In this document: positions 17,660 to 26,955 of the stretch, piece after piece
How the letters are laid out: every line of letters begins with the position of its first letter
Position numbering within the stretch: position 1 is the first letter of the stretch
Assembly (NCBI GenBank): GCA_949291555.1
Contig: CASEWE010000008.1
Span: 47,978-111,977 of the forward strand
Direction of reading: 5' to 3'
Length of the DNA stretch: 64,000 nt
Source of the DNA: an uncultured Bacteroidales bacterium
GTDB taxonomy: Bacteria > Bacteroidota > Bacteroidia > Bacteroidales > P3
Notes under the pieces: generated by a model
The model's input: the letters and a program-made list of their open reading frames with translations, nothing else
Databases searched by the model: none
Told to the model about the DNA's origin: nothing
Program-made: the position numbers and the translations under genes

Positions 17660-17747
17660 CTTCAAAGCGCTGAACCTGTTCTTTCGACCCGTTTATTCCC
17701 GCCTCGCCATCCGGAAGGCGGGAACGCCTTCCGGCCCCCTCCCCTTC

Positions 17748-20483
17748 CTACAGTTTCCGTTCCGGATAAAGGGTTTCCCACCAAAGCGGTTCCCCCTTCA
17801 GATATTTCTCGAACCAGGCCAAGATGGTCTTTTCCCAGTCCCAGCGTTTGGCGTAATCGACAATCCCATGGTCTTCGCCTGCTACCGTCACCATGGCCAC
17901 ATCCCGTCCCAGCAACCGCAAAGCCTTGAACATCTGGTAGCTTTCGCCTATAGGGACATTCACGTCCGACGTCCCGTGCAAGAGCAGCAGGGGCGTATGG
18001 ACCTTATCGGCATTGAACAACGGGCTTTGGTCCACAAACAGGTCTTTGCGGTTCCACGGGAAAGAAAACGCATTGGCGGTGGAACCGTACAGATAACCCC
18101 AGTAGCCTTCGCCCCAATAGGAAGAAATCGAACTGATGCCGGCATGCGAGACAGCGGCGGCAAACAAATCGGTACGGGTCACCAAAAGCTGCGTCATGAA
18201 TCCCCCGTAAGAAGCGCCGATGCAACCGATGCGGGATGAGTCCACAAAAGCGTGTTCGAGGCAGAAACGGCGCACGCCCGTTATGATTTCATCGGCCACG
18301 GTCTTCCCCCAGTCGTTCACATGACGGGCCGAAAACTCCCGGCTGTAGCCGATCGCGCCCGAGGGCTGCAAAACCAGGACCACATAGCCTTGCGAAGCCC
18401 AGACCGCCTTGGGATAACGCACCGACAACGCCCTTGGCGTAGGCGTGGTACCGCCGTAATAATACACGATGCACGGATACCGGCGCGAAGAATCGAAATC
18501 GGGCGGCAAATAAAATACCGCCTCGATCGTGTCGCCGCCCGCTGTCCGGTATGTCCAGTCTCGGTGGGAAGCCATGTCCAGCTTCTCCACCTCCTTTCCC
18601 TGCGGGTCGGCGGCCAAGACCGTATTCCGCAAAGCCTTCGCCGAATAGAACGCCGGTTTCGAAACATCCCTGCCCAGATAGTAAGCCTGATAAGGCCTGT
18701 CGATGCTGCTTCCGGTATAGAGCAGGCCGTTGCCGCTTGCATCCAGCCCGTTGACCACATCCACCCGGGCCGGGACGCGGTGCCAGCTCTTGTCTGCCAA
18801 GCGGTAGGCATAGATGTTCACGAAATCGTGGTCGTCCGCATAAAAATAAATGTGCGAGCCGTCGGCCGTCCAGACCCCGGTCTGCAATGAAGGCCCGAAC
18901 CCTTGCGTGATATTCTCGGCCTGCCCGCTTGCCATATCGAAAAGGAAGGCATCCTGATCGTAATCGTTCGCAATGAAACAGGCGCTGTCCTGGCAAGGCT
19001 TGGAGACTCCGGGACGGGAGGGGGCTTCAAAAATCTGTTCCGAACCCAGCACCAGCAATTTCCCGGCATCGGGCGAAAACGAAGCCGTGCACGAGAATGT
19101 CGTGGAAAATAGCTCCCGCACGGAAAAGGTTTCCAAATCCATGCAATACACCCTCATCAGCAAGTACTGGCGCAAGGTATCGGCCGATTCGCTCGTGGCA
19201 AAAAGCAGAAACCTCCCGTCTTGCGACAGGTCCAGAAATTCAGCGCTTTTGTAACCATAAGTCAAGGGCACCTGGCTCCCGGTTCCCAAGTCCAGTTTCG
19301 ACAACGCGCAACGGGTGCGGTAATACGGCCATTGGTCTTGAGGGTCGTATATCCGCTTGAGCCCGTTCTTTGACGGCTGCGCGCTTTCCAACGTCTGCAA
19401 AATCAGGAAACGGCCCGCCGGATCCCATGCGAACCCGCTCAAATCCTTTTCCGTACGATAAACCCTTCTGGCCGGGGAGCCGATTTCTCCCGCATGAATC
19501 TCCCGGTACTTCCCGTCCCGCTTCATGTAAGCGTAAAGCGACGCCTTTCCGGCGAAACTCAATCCGGAAACGCCCTGCAATTCCATGACGGCTTCCGCCG
19601 GCTGGCTGTCATCGAGGTCGGCGACACGGTAAATCCGGTGCACGGTCTTCACCTTTTTGGCAATCGGGTCGGAAACATTGAAACTGAGCTTGAAATAATC
19701 TCCTTTGGCCGAAAGCTGGGGCGAAAAAACCACCGGCGCATCGAGATAATGCGCCAAACCATAAGGTTCTTTCAAATCGGCTCCCAATTCCACTTCGGTC
19801 CCCGAAGCCTGCAAACGCAGTTCCAAGCGCCCGCCTTGCGGAGTCCGGGGCGTGTAGAGCGATTTGAGCAAGAAGACATGGTAGCCGGGTTCGAGCTTCA
19901 ATACCGTCTTCCGGGCCTGGGGCTGCATGCTGTCGGCCGCCTTCCCCTGGGAAAATACTTTGACGCCGTCCAAATACAACTGGCAGGCAGGCGCGAAAGA
20001 AATCTCAAGCGTGGCTTCCACGTAGTGCGGGACCTTGGCGTAAAAACAGCTCAAAGCCCAAGCGTTCCAATTGGTATCGGGCAAATCGGCCCGGGAAACA
20101 TGCCCGGCGGGAACTTCCTGCCAGGTTTTCGATTGCCCCATCCAGGAAAAAGCCTGCCCGCTGAACGGACGGAACGAGGCTTGGAGTTCTTCTTCAAAAA
20201 ATGGATAGTCCAGCAAGGTAGCCGTAGTGAACGGTTTCTGGTTTATATCGGCATCTTCCCGGAAACAAGGAAGCCCGAACACGAGACCTTCCAGCTGAAG
20301 ATAGGAATCCAAGGTACAAACAACCGGTTCCTCCCCGCTGCCTTCCTGAGCGTTTCCCGCGGCTTCCTGCGCCGGCAGGACGGTACAAGCGAAGAAGAAA
20401 GCCAAAATCCCGGAAAGGACTTTCCCAAAAGGAAGCCCCTTCCCCTCCTCAGGCCGAATTTCCGCATTCCATGTCGTTTTCAT
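17748..20483 (-). CDS. Secreted prolyl-oligopeptidase family (S9) serine peptidase
   Basis: 911 residues with a signal peptide (hydrophobic core LSGILAFFFACTVLPAQE, residues about 22-40). The N-terminal two thirds form a beta-propeller with repeats such as GRFLLFATSES and SHIYFYADDHDFVNIYAY. The C-terminal alpha/beta-hydrolase domain carries the Ser nucleophile in GASYGGFMTQ (about 755), the Asp in GTSDVNVPIGES (about 841) and the His in EDHGIVDYAKRW (about 870). The fold and motifs match DPP-IV/acylaminoacyl-peptidase-like enzymes that cleave short peptides in the periplasm, a main nutrient route in asaccharolytic Bacteroidales. Exact specificity is not readable. Confidence 0.9.
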   Translation of the reverse strand: MKTTWNAEIRPEEGKGLPFGKVLSGILAFFFACTVLPAQEAAGNAQEGSGEEPVVCTLDSYLQLEGLVFGLPCFREDADINQKPFTTATLLDYPFFEEELQASFRPFSGQAFSWMGQSKTWQEVPAGHVSRADLPDTNWNAWALSCFYAKVPHYVEATLEISFAPACQLYLDGVKVFSQGKAADSMQPQARKTVLKLEPGYHVFLLKSLYTPRTPQGGRLELRLQASGTEVELGADLKEPYGLAHYLDAPVVFSPQLSAKGDYFKLSFNVSDPIAKKVKTVHRIYRVADLDDSQPAEAVMELQGVSGLSFAGKASLYAYMKRDGKYREIHAGEIGSPARRVYRTEKDLSGFAWDPAGRFLILQTLESAQPSKNGLKRIYDPQDQWPYYRTRCALSKLDLGTGSQVPLTYGYKSAEFLDLSQDGRFLLFATSESADTLRQYLLMRVYCMDLETFSVRELFSTTFSCTASFSPDAGKLLVLGSEQIFEAPSRPGVSKPCQDSACFIANDYDQDAFLFDMASGQAENITQGFGPSLQTGVWTADGSHIYFYADDHDFVNIYAYRLADKSWHRVPARVDVVNGLDASGNGLLYTGSSIDRPYQAYYLGRDVSKPAFYSAKALRNTVLAADPQGKEVEKLDMASHRDWTYRTAGGDTIEAVFYLPPDFDSSRRYPCIVYYYGGTTPTPRALSVRYPKAVWASQGYVVLVLQPSGAIGYSREFSARHVNDWGKTVADEIITGVRRFCLEHAFVDSSRIGCIGASYGGFMTQLLVTRTDLFAAAVSHAGISSISSYWGEGYWGYLYGSTANAFSFPWNRKDLFVDQSPLFNADKVHTPLLLLHGTSDVNVPIGESYQMFKALRLLGRDVAMVTVAGEDHGIVDYAKRWDWEKTILAWFEKYLKGEPLWWETLYPERKL

Positions 20484-20724
20484 ATCCTACTTGATTTTAT
20501 TTTCCACTTTTGCTGGCTGCCGCAGCCATTCCCTCTGCCGGAAGCCTGTCTCGTTCCCTTGCCGAAACCGGCTGTCTCCCAACCGTATTCCGTCCGGAAG
20601 CCGCATTGCCTCCAAAACCCGGAATCTCCTGCCATCCGCACTGCAGCAACCGGAACAAAGCCGGTGGCAAAAGCAAAGCCGCCGCCGGAAAGGAAGCCCG
20701 ATCGGGCATCCACGCGCCCATACG

Positions 20725-20769
20725 AAAAAAGACCCCGTACCCGGCTTGCATGGCAAACCCCACGGGGTC
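20725..20769 (-). terminator. Intrinsic terminator of the PorE-like gene
   Basis: On the minus strand, gaccccgt and acggggtc arms (20731-20738 and 20762-20769) form a stem followed by tttttt. It lies 15 bp beyond the stop of the gene ending at 20784. The rest of 20484-20724 is GC-rich and contains no gene I can support. Confidence 0.75.
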
Positions 20770-20783
20770 TTTTCCGGCATATC

Positions 20784-23189
20784 TTACTCGGCCTGCCCGG
20801 AAGCCTGCCCGGAAGCCGGTTCAGCCGAGCCGCCCGAGGCCGCCGGGTCCTCTGCCGGAGCAGCCGGACGCGCTGCCGAACGCGGCGCTGCGGCTCCCCT
20901 GCCCGCATCCATATTGTTCTCGATAATCTTGAACTCGGTACGACGGTTCAAGGCGCGTCCTTCCTCGGTATCGTTCGTGGCTATCGGCTGCGTCAAGCCG
21001 TAGCCGGCATAGGTGAGCCTTTCGAGCGGAATGCCTTTCGCCACCAAATAATCCACGACCGCTTTCGCCCGGCGTTCCGACAAGCCCTGGTTGTAAGTGG
21101 CCGAACCCTTGTTGTCGGTATGGCCGGAAATTTCAATCTTGATGGTAGGAACATCGACCAGAAGCTTGTACAACCTATCCAATTCCACAAACGACTGCGG
21201 CAGGAGATCGGCCTTGTCGAAATCGAAGAAAATGTTGCGCAAGACCACGCGGCTTCCTACCGAGACATTCTTCAAGGGGAAGTCCTTGCTCACTTCCTGG
21301 TATTGGGCCGTGGCAGGAATATCGAAGTTTTCCGAATGGAACAAATAGCCCGGCCGGCGAACCGTTATGCCGTAATTATGCCCGGCCGGCAACTGGATCA
21401 TGAAGCGGCCCGTGCGGGGATTGGACTGGAAAACAGCAATCTCTTGCTGCAAGTCGTTGTCGACCATGACCACATCGGCGCCTAAGGGCTCTTTGCTGAA
21501 ATCATCGAAAACGAAACCTTTCAGCAAGGTGATCGGGGTGATCTGGATTTCCACCGCCGCCTCCGAAACCGATTCGCTCACCGGCTTGGTGATATAGGCC
21601 AGCAACTGGTCTTCCGACTGGGTAACCACGCCTTTTTCCTCGCCCATGTAGGTAATCTTGTACAAATCGTAACCGCCAAAGCTTTCCCCCATCCGTTCGG
21701 AGGCGTAATAAGCCGTCTCCCCGCTCATGGAACGGCGGTAGAAAGCATCGTCTTCAACCGTGTTGATGGGCCATCCCACGTTGACGGGCTCCGACCATGC
21801 CGTATCGCCTTCCTTCTGGGAATAGAAGATGTCCAATCCCCCCATGGTCGGATGCCCGTTGGAAGAAAAGAAAATCGTATTCCCGTCGGGAACCGTGAAA
21901 ACCGAAATCTCGTCTTTCGGCGTATTGATGTCCGGCCCGAGGTTGACAGGCGATTGCCATTTCCCCGATTCCGACTTCTGCATCATCCAGATGTCGAACC
22001 CGCCGTAACCGCCCTCGCGGTCGCTCACGAAATAGGCCGTCCGGCCATCGAACGTGAAAGATATGGTCTGTTCCTGCGATATGCGCGTGCCGGTTTCCTT
22101 GCCTTCGCTCAGGCGCTTGGGTTTCTCCCATCCTTCCTCGCCCGAGTACGAAGAGTAGATTTCCCCTTCACGCCCGGCCCCGCGGTAAACGAACAAGACC
22201 GACTCGTCGGCGGAAAGGCCCGCCGAGGCATCGTGCCCGTCGGTATTCACCGGACGTCCCACATTCTCCACGGTCCAGACCGTATCGGATTCGGCCGATT
22301 TGGTTCCCACGTAAATATCCTCGAAAGACAAGCCCGTATAAGGATCCATTTCCTCGTTCACCGCCCCCGGACGCAGCGAAGTGAAATACACTTGCTGTTC
22401 ATCGGCGGTGACCAAGGGCGCGTAATCGGGATAAACGGAATTGATGCTCGAACCCAGATTGTCGATGAATACCCGCAAAGGCTTCTTGATTTTCACCTTG
22501 GCAAAACGGCATTCCTTGATGCGCTGCTCGCAACGGGCCCTTGCCCCTTCATCCAGACCGGGCAAAGCCAGGCAGGATTCGAAAATGGCAATGGCGGAGT
22601 CCAGCTCGTAACGGGAAACATGAATCCGGGCCAAGTCGTACAAGGCTTCGTAATTGAGGGAGTCCAAAGAAAGCGCCTTGCGGAGGAACGGTTCGGCGGC
22701 AAAACGGGTATTGACCGAAACCACATGGCAATGGCCCAACATCACGTTGAGCAAAAGGTTATTCCCATTCACCTCCTGGGCCGAGAGAAGGAAAGGCAAG
22801 GCTTCCACCCGGCGCTTCTGCTGGAAGAGCCGAAGACCCATCTTGAAATCCCGCTTCCCCTGCCGGAAAACCTTGCCTTCCAGGTCGGGAAGGGCTTTCC
22901 GCTCGAAAGGCGTTCCAACCAAGGCGTAGGCCTCCTGCTTCTCGCTCAGCTGCCAAGGATTGGCCGATTCCTGCACGGGCTTGTTGCGGGGATTCTTCTT
23001 CTCTTTCTTTGGAAGAAGCCCGAAATTATCGTCCAGTACCCGGACCGGAGCCGGTTGCCCGGAACTTTCTTCCACGAGCGTGTCTTGCCCCTGGACCCCG
23101 CTGAACAAAGACGAAACCGAAAAAAGCCCCGCAAGGAAAAAGCCTGCCCGGAAATTTTTCAAACCCATCGTATATCTTCTTATTCTCAT
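20784..23189 (-). CDS. OmpA-family protein with TPR, beta-propeller and CRD domains (PorE-like)
   Basis: 801 residues (start 23189; an ATG at 23168 gives a tighter signal peptide, MGLKNFRAGFFLAGLFSVSS). Domain order: TPR-like helices (about 60-210), PD40/WD40-like propeller blades (about 235-490, such as DGRTAYFVSDREGGYGGFDI and GNTIFFSSNGHPTMGGLDIF), a carboxypeptidase-regulatory-like domain (about 550-640), and an OmpA peptidoglycan-binding domain (FDFDKADLLPQSFVELDRL, ISGHTDNKGS, near 650-750). This is the architecture of the T9SS component PorE, which anchors the system to peptidoglycan, but such proteins have paralogues. No lipobox Cys is seen. The C-terminus is an Ala/Pro/Gly tail. Confidence 0.85.
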   Translation of the reverse strand: MRIRRYTMGLKNFRAGFFLAGLFSVSSLFSGVQGQDTLVEESSGQPAPVRVLDDNFGLLPKKEKKNPRNKPVQESANPWQLSEKQEAYALVGTPFERKALPDLEGKVFRQGKRDFKMGLRLFQQKRRVEALPFLLSAQEVNGNNLLLNVMLGHCHVVSVNTRFAAEPFLRKALSLDSLNYEALYDLARIHVSRYELDSAIAIFESCLALPGLDEGARARCEQRIKECRFAKVKIKKPLRVFIDNLGSSINSVYPDYAPLVTADEQQVYFTSLRPGAVNEEMDPYTGLSFEDIYVGTKSAESDTVWTVENVGRPVNTDGHDASAGLSADESVLFVYRGAGREGEIYSSYSGEEGWEKPKRLSEGKETGTRISQEQTISFTFDGRTAYFVSDREGGYGGFDIWMMQKSESGKWQSPVNLGPDINTPKDEISVFTVPDGNTIFFSSNGHPTMGGLDIFYSQKEGDTAWSEPVNVGWPINTVEDDAFYRRSMSGETAYYASERMGESFGGYDLYKITYMGEEKGVVTQSEDQLLAYITKPVSESVSEAAVEIQITPITLLKGFVFDDFSKEPLGADVVMVDNDLQQEIAVFQSNPRTGRFMIQLPAGHNYGITVRRPGYLFHSENFDIPATAQYQEVSKDFPLKNVSVGSRVVLRNIFFDFDKADLLPQSFVELDRLYKLLVDVPTIKIEISGHTDNKGSATYNQGLSERRAKAVVDYLVAKGIPLERLTYAGYGLTQPIATNDTEEGRALNRRTEFKIIENNMDAGRGAAAPRSAARPAAPAEDPAASGGSAEPASGQASGQAE

Positions 23190-23335
23190 GATTGTTCTGA
23201 ATTTGTCTCTGCTGGAACGCTATTTCTGCAAGGCTGCGCCGGCAACGCCATGGAACGCGCTTCCCTTATGCAGGCGCCGGCCGGCCCATGTGGCGGCCGG
23301 CGCGAAAAGCCGGCATTGCCGCCCGATGTCCAACG

Positions 23336-24457
23336 CTATTTTACCGAGCCGCATTGGGAATCGCTATACCGGCGGGCATTCTCGTTCCCCATTTCTGCGG
23401 CTTTCCGCCAATCCTCGCACGCGCCTTCCGCATCCCGGTTCATTTCCCGGAAATTGCCCCGGTTCAAGTAGGCAGCCGCGTTCTTCGGCATGAGTTCCAC
23501 GGCCTTGTCGCCATCGGCCAGGGCCTTGGCGTACTCGTAGAGCTTGTAGTAAGCGCAACCCCGGTTCAGGTAGGCGTACGCATAGGAATCGTTCAATTGC
23601 AGGCAGGTGTCGAAGTCGGCAATGGCCCGCTCGTACTGCCCCATTTCATAATAAGCCAGACCCCGCAGATTGTAGGTGAGATGATTGGACGGGTCCTGCC
23701 TTATCGATTCGGTATACACTTCCACCGCCTGCTCGTATTCGCCGCCGCGCCGCAAGGCGCTGCCCCAGTTGTTGCGCATGAACACTTCTTCGGGCGACAA
23801 GCGGCAAGCCTGAGCGTAATCTTCCGCTGCTTCCTCGTAACGTTCCAGCTGCCGTTTGGCGCTGGCCCGGTCGTTGTAGGCATAGGCATAGCCCGGATTG
23901 ATCCGGATGGCCCGGTCGTAGTCGGTAATGGCCTTTTCGTATTCCCCCCGTTCAAAATACAACCCGCCCCGGTAATAAGCGGCTTGGGAATAATCGGGTT
24001 CCAAAGCCAAGGCCTGGGTGTAGCTCTCTTCGGCCTCGTCCATCCGGTTTTGCTGGTAAAGGCACTGCCCCAAGCCGAAATAGGCATCGGAAGTAGGCCT
24101 TATCCCGATGGAGCGTTCAAAATCTTCCACCGCTTGCTGGTATTCCCCTTGGCGCCACTTGACCGAACCGCGGTTGGTATAGGCTTCGGCATACGAGGAA
24201 TCGAGGCTTATGGCCTCGTCGAACTTGAGCAAGGCACCCTCCAGGTCTCCTTGCTCCATGAGGGCCACGCCGGCATTGTACGCTTTCTTTTCCAACTGCT
24301 CGTCGATGGTGCTGGCCTTGATGACCGAATCCTGCTCTTCGACAGCCGTCAGCGACTGGAAGGGATCGCCCGCAGGCCCTATCACTTGCGCTTTGGCCGT
24401 AGAAACCAGGAACCATGCGGAAACACCCGCGGCCAGCGTGATAAGAAACGATTTCAT
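23336..24457 (-). CDS. Secreted tetratricopeptide-repeat protein
   Basis: 373 residues with a signal peptide (MKSFLITLAAGVSAWFLVST, AKA). Mature residues 60-360 are about nine consecutive 34-residue TPR units, for example AYTNRGSVKWRQGEYQQAVE and AYFGLGQCLYQQNRMDEAEE. TPR arrays mediate protein-protein contacts; the partner is unknown. It lies in the same orientation as the PorE-like gene 147 bp downstream, so a role in envelope assembly is possible, but I cannot support more than that. Confidence 0.88.
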   Translation of the reverse strand: MKSFLITLAAGVSAWFLVSTAKAQVIGPAGDPFQSLTAVEEQDSVIKASTIDEQLEKKAYNAGVALMEQGDLEGALLKFDEAISLDSSYAEAYTNRGSVKWRQGEYQQAVEDFERSIGIRPTSDAYFGLGQCLYQQNRMDEAEESYTQALALEPDYSQAAYYRGGLYFERGEYEKAITDYDRAIRINPGYAYAYNDRASAKRQLERYEEAAEDYAQACRLSPEEVFMRNNWGSALRRGGEYEQAVEVYTESIRQDPSNHLTYNLRGLAYYEMGQYERAIADFDTCLQLNDSYAYAYLNRGCAYYKLYEYAKALADGDKAVELMPKNAAAYLNRGNFREMNRDAEGACEDWRKAAEMGNENARRYSDSQCGSVK

Positions 24458-24647
24458 TTTTCTATGCTTTATTATCTTGCTACTTGCTATCTTTTACGAG
24501 AGGTCCACGAGCTTTCACGGATTCCTCGCCGGCTTTTCCTCCCGTCTTCCAGCCCGGCACGCCGGCGCGCGCCCTTGCCCGGCCCCGTTTTTCCTGCCGA
24601 ACCTTGCCGTCCGCCCTTTCCCCTTCGGAGAGAAGCCGGCCCTCGGC

Positions 24648-25883
24648 TCAAGCCTTTGGCAGGACCACCGGGAAGTCGTAATCGAACTCCATGATATGCA
24701 TCGGTTCCATGACCATGCCTAAGAAATCCCGGTAGGCATCGGTTATATGGAAAAGGTTCTTGTCGTAATAAGCATCGGGAAGCGGTATGTTGCCGATGGA
24801 TCCCATGTCGATGGAAGAAGTATTGAATTCTTCCAGCTCGTTGTAGGGAACCACGTTCTTGAGAACCGGCATCTGGCCGTAGGCTTTCCGAAGAAGCAAG
24901 TCCACCACCTTGTCTCCCAGGGTGGACGTAAGCCTGCGGTCGTATTCGCGGCATTCCCCCGAACGGGCGTAATACCCGCTCACCTGCGCCCGGGCATCCA
25001 AGCCCAAGCGGGCCGTGATTTCATGGGCAATCACGCCGCTCACGCCTCCCAAGCGGGCATGGCCGTATTCATCGGTTTCGGAACTGGCGTAAACCACGTC
25101 CGCTTTCCCGGTTTTCTCATCGTGCCAGCGCACCCCTTCCGAAACGGCTATCATCAGACAGCGTTTGCGGTTGCGCATATAAAGCTCCTTGACCCTTTCA
25201 AAGAAGAATTCCTTGCGTTCCCGGGTCATAGGGCACTCGGGAACCAGCACCATGTCGGCCCCGCCATGCGCGGCCGTGGCCGTGAGCCAGCCGGCATCGC
25301 GCCCCATCACTTCCATGACCATGACCCGGTTATGAGACTCGGTCGTTGTCCGCAACATGCTGGTGAGCCGCGCCACGGTACGGGCCGCCGAAGGGAAACC
25401 GGGGCAAACCACGGCCTCGATTTCCTGATTCCCGTAACGATGCATGGTCCGGGTACGCAAGTCGTTGTCGATCGTCTTCGGGAATCCTATCACCGGAATG
25501 CCTTCGGTCTCGTAAAGCTTCTTGGCTGCGCCGTTGGTATCGTCGCCCCCGATAGTAACCAGCACGTCGATGCCGTATCTTTCAAGATTCCGGAGAATCT
25601 GCTCGACACGGTTTTCCCCTTCTTTCGAGGAAAACGGGTTGGTGCGGCTGGAATTCAAAGCGGTTCCCCCGTAAAGCCCGTTGTAGGGCTGGCAGGTAAG
25701 GTCTATGACTTGCCCGTCTCCCAACAGGCCTTTCCATCCTTGACGAATCCCATAGACTTTGTAACCTAAAATCGAGGCGCGGTTCCGAACGGCTTCGATG
25801 CTGGAATTGATGGCCGGGGTGTCTCCCCCTCCCGAAAGAATGGCCAATGTCTTGCCGTGGAAAAGCTTGTTGTCCATGCCCAT
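24648..25883 (-). CDS. pfp: 6-phosphofructokinase, pyrophosphate-dependent type
   Basis: 411 residues from the ATG at 25883 (MGMDNKLFHGKTLAILSGGG; a second ATG follows two codons later). It phosphorylates fructose 6-phosphate in glycolysis. Two diagnostic positions are PPi-type: GGDDTNG (near 112), where ATP-enzymes have GGDGS, and PKTIDND (near 138), where ATP-enzymes have PGTIDND. Other family motifs are NRVMVMEVMGRDAGWL and EGVRW. Activity with PPi is inferred from these residues. A PPi enzyme is reversible and saves ATP, common in anaerobic Bacteroidota. Confidence 0.9.
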   Translation of the reverse strand: MGMDNKLFHGKTLAILSGGGDTPAINSSIEAVRNRASILGYKVYGIRQGWKGLLGDGQVIDLTCQPYNGLYGGTALNSSRTNPFSSKEGENRVEQILRNLERYGIDVLVTIGGDDTNGAAKKLYETEGIPVIGFPKTIDNDLRTRTMHRYGNQEIEAVVCPGFPSAARTVARLTSMLRTTTESHNRVMVMEVMGRDAGWLTATAAHGGADMVLVPECPMTRERKEFFFERVKELYMRNRKRCLMIAVSEGVRWHDEKTGKADVVYASSETDEYGHARLGGVSGVIAHEITARLGLDARAQVSGYYARSGECREYDRRLTSTLGDKVVDLLLRKAYGQMPVLKNVVPYNELEEFNTSSIDMGSIGNIPLPDAYYDKNLFHITDAYRDFLGMVMEPMHIMEFDYDFPVVLPKA

Positions 25884-25968
25884 AACTGCTCGGTTTTTAT
25901 TAAAAATTTGATTTCCAGATGCGAAAAGCAAAAAGCAGACCCCTTGCCAATGGGTCGCCGCTAACTTG

Positions 25969-25999
25969 CAAAAGTAACAAATATTACCCCAATCACCAA
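25969..25999 (-). promoter_or_regulatory. Promoter of the phosphofructokinase gene
   Basis: Minus strand: TTG (25997-25999), 20-bp spacer, TACTTTTG (25969-25976), matching the Bacteroidota -33/-7 pattern. The -33 box overlaps the last codons of the upstream hydrolase gene. Transcription would start near 25962, leaving an AT-rich leader of about 80 nt. Confidence 0.55.
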
Positions 26000-26802
26000 G
26001 CTGCCGCCTTCAGGTAACCGGCTATGAAAGCTTCTGTCTGTGAAGCGCATTCGTACATTCCCATATGCCCGCAAGGCAACAATTGCACATAGGCCTCGGC
26101 GGGAAGGAGCGTCTGGGCCATGACTTTGGCCAGGTCGGCTTTGGAATCGCGCTTGCCGATGATGAACAGGAACGGCACGGGAAGGTCGTAAACCTGCAGC
26201 CGGCTTGCCCGTTCCAGCATGCCTCTTTGGGCGGCGGCCACGGCTTCAGCCCCCATTTCCTTGGCCGAAACCCGCAACGCCTCCACAACCTGCGGGAAAG
26301 CTTCGGCATTGCCGGGAGCGAAAAGCCCGGACACGAAATCCCCCAGGAAAGAAGTATGCCCGGCTTGCAGCAATTTGAGCGTGCGCAAGCGGTTTTCCCG
26401 CCCTTGCGGCGTATCGGAAGCCGGATTGCTATGGAAGAAACCCACGCCCGCCACGCTCTCCGGATACAAGCAAGCGAAAGCCGCCGCCACGTACCCGCCC
26501 ATGGAATGGCCTATGACCACCGCCTTCCCGATACCCTCCTGTTCCAGCACGGCCCGGGCTATAGCGGCCTGCAAGTCCATGCCATGGACCTCCGAGAAGG
26601 ATTCTGTCCCGCCATGCCCCGCCAAATCGGGGCAAAGCACGTAATAGCCTTCGGCAGCCAAAGCGCGGGAAAGGCTTTCCCATACAAACGCCGCTTCGGT
26701 AAACCCGTGAAGGAGCAGCACGGCCCGGCAACTCCCTTCCGGACGAAGCCCCTCCGCGACATAATGCACCTTGCGATTCTGAAACTGGAAATACCTGTCC
26801 AT
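25993..26802 (-). CDS. Alpha/beta-hydrolase fold protein
   Basis: 269 residues, cytoplasmic (no signal). The oxyanion motif LLLHGFTEAAFVW is near 30, the nucleophile elbow GHSMGGYVAAAFA near 97, the acid in GKRDSKAD near 212 and the catalytic His in PCGHMGMYE near 242. This is a complete catalytic triad of the carboxylesterase/haloperoxidase-like group. The substrate is unknown. It is downstream of the pseudouridine synthase gene (153 bp gap) and upstream of pfp. Confidence 0.85.
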   Translation of the reverse strand: MDRYFQFQNRKVHYVAEGLRPEGSCRAVLLLHGFTEAAFVWESLSRALAAEGYYVLCPDLAGHGGTESFSEVHGMDLQAAIARAVLEQEGIGKAVVIGHSMGGYVAAAFACLYPESVAGVGFFHSNPASDTPQGRENRLRTLKLLQAGHTSFLGDFVSGLFAPGNAEAFPQVVEALRVSAKEMGAEAVAAAQRGMLERASRLQVYDLPVPFLFIIGKRDSKADLAKVMAQTLLPAEAYVQLLPCGHMGMYECASQTEAFIAGYLKAAAW

Positions 26803-26955
26803 GCTGTTTTCCCTTTCTTTCCGTTCGACATTCCTTATTTCCCGTTCGGCCGAACCGGCTTCGCTTTCCCGGCCCCCGGCCTTCCTTGCCCCGGCCTTCC
26901 GGGCAATCGGTTCCCTTCTTCCCGCCCCCTGTCCGATGCTTGCCGTTCCCGCCTC

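Noticed and set aside
19494..21485. 663-codon plus-strand open frame
   Set aside because: Opposite the S9 peptidase and PorE-like genes, which have clear motifs; composition is typical of antisense shadows.
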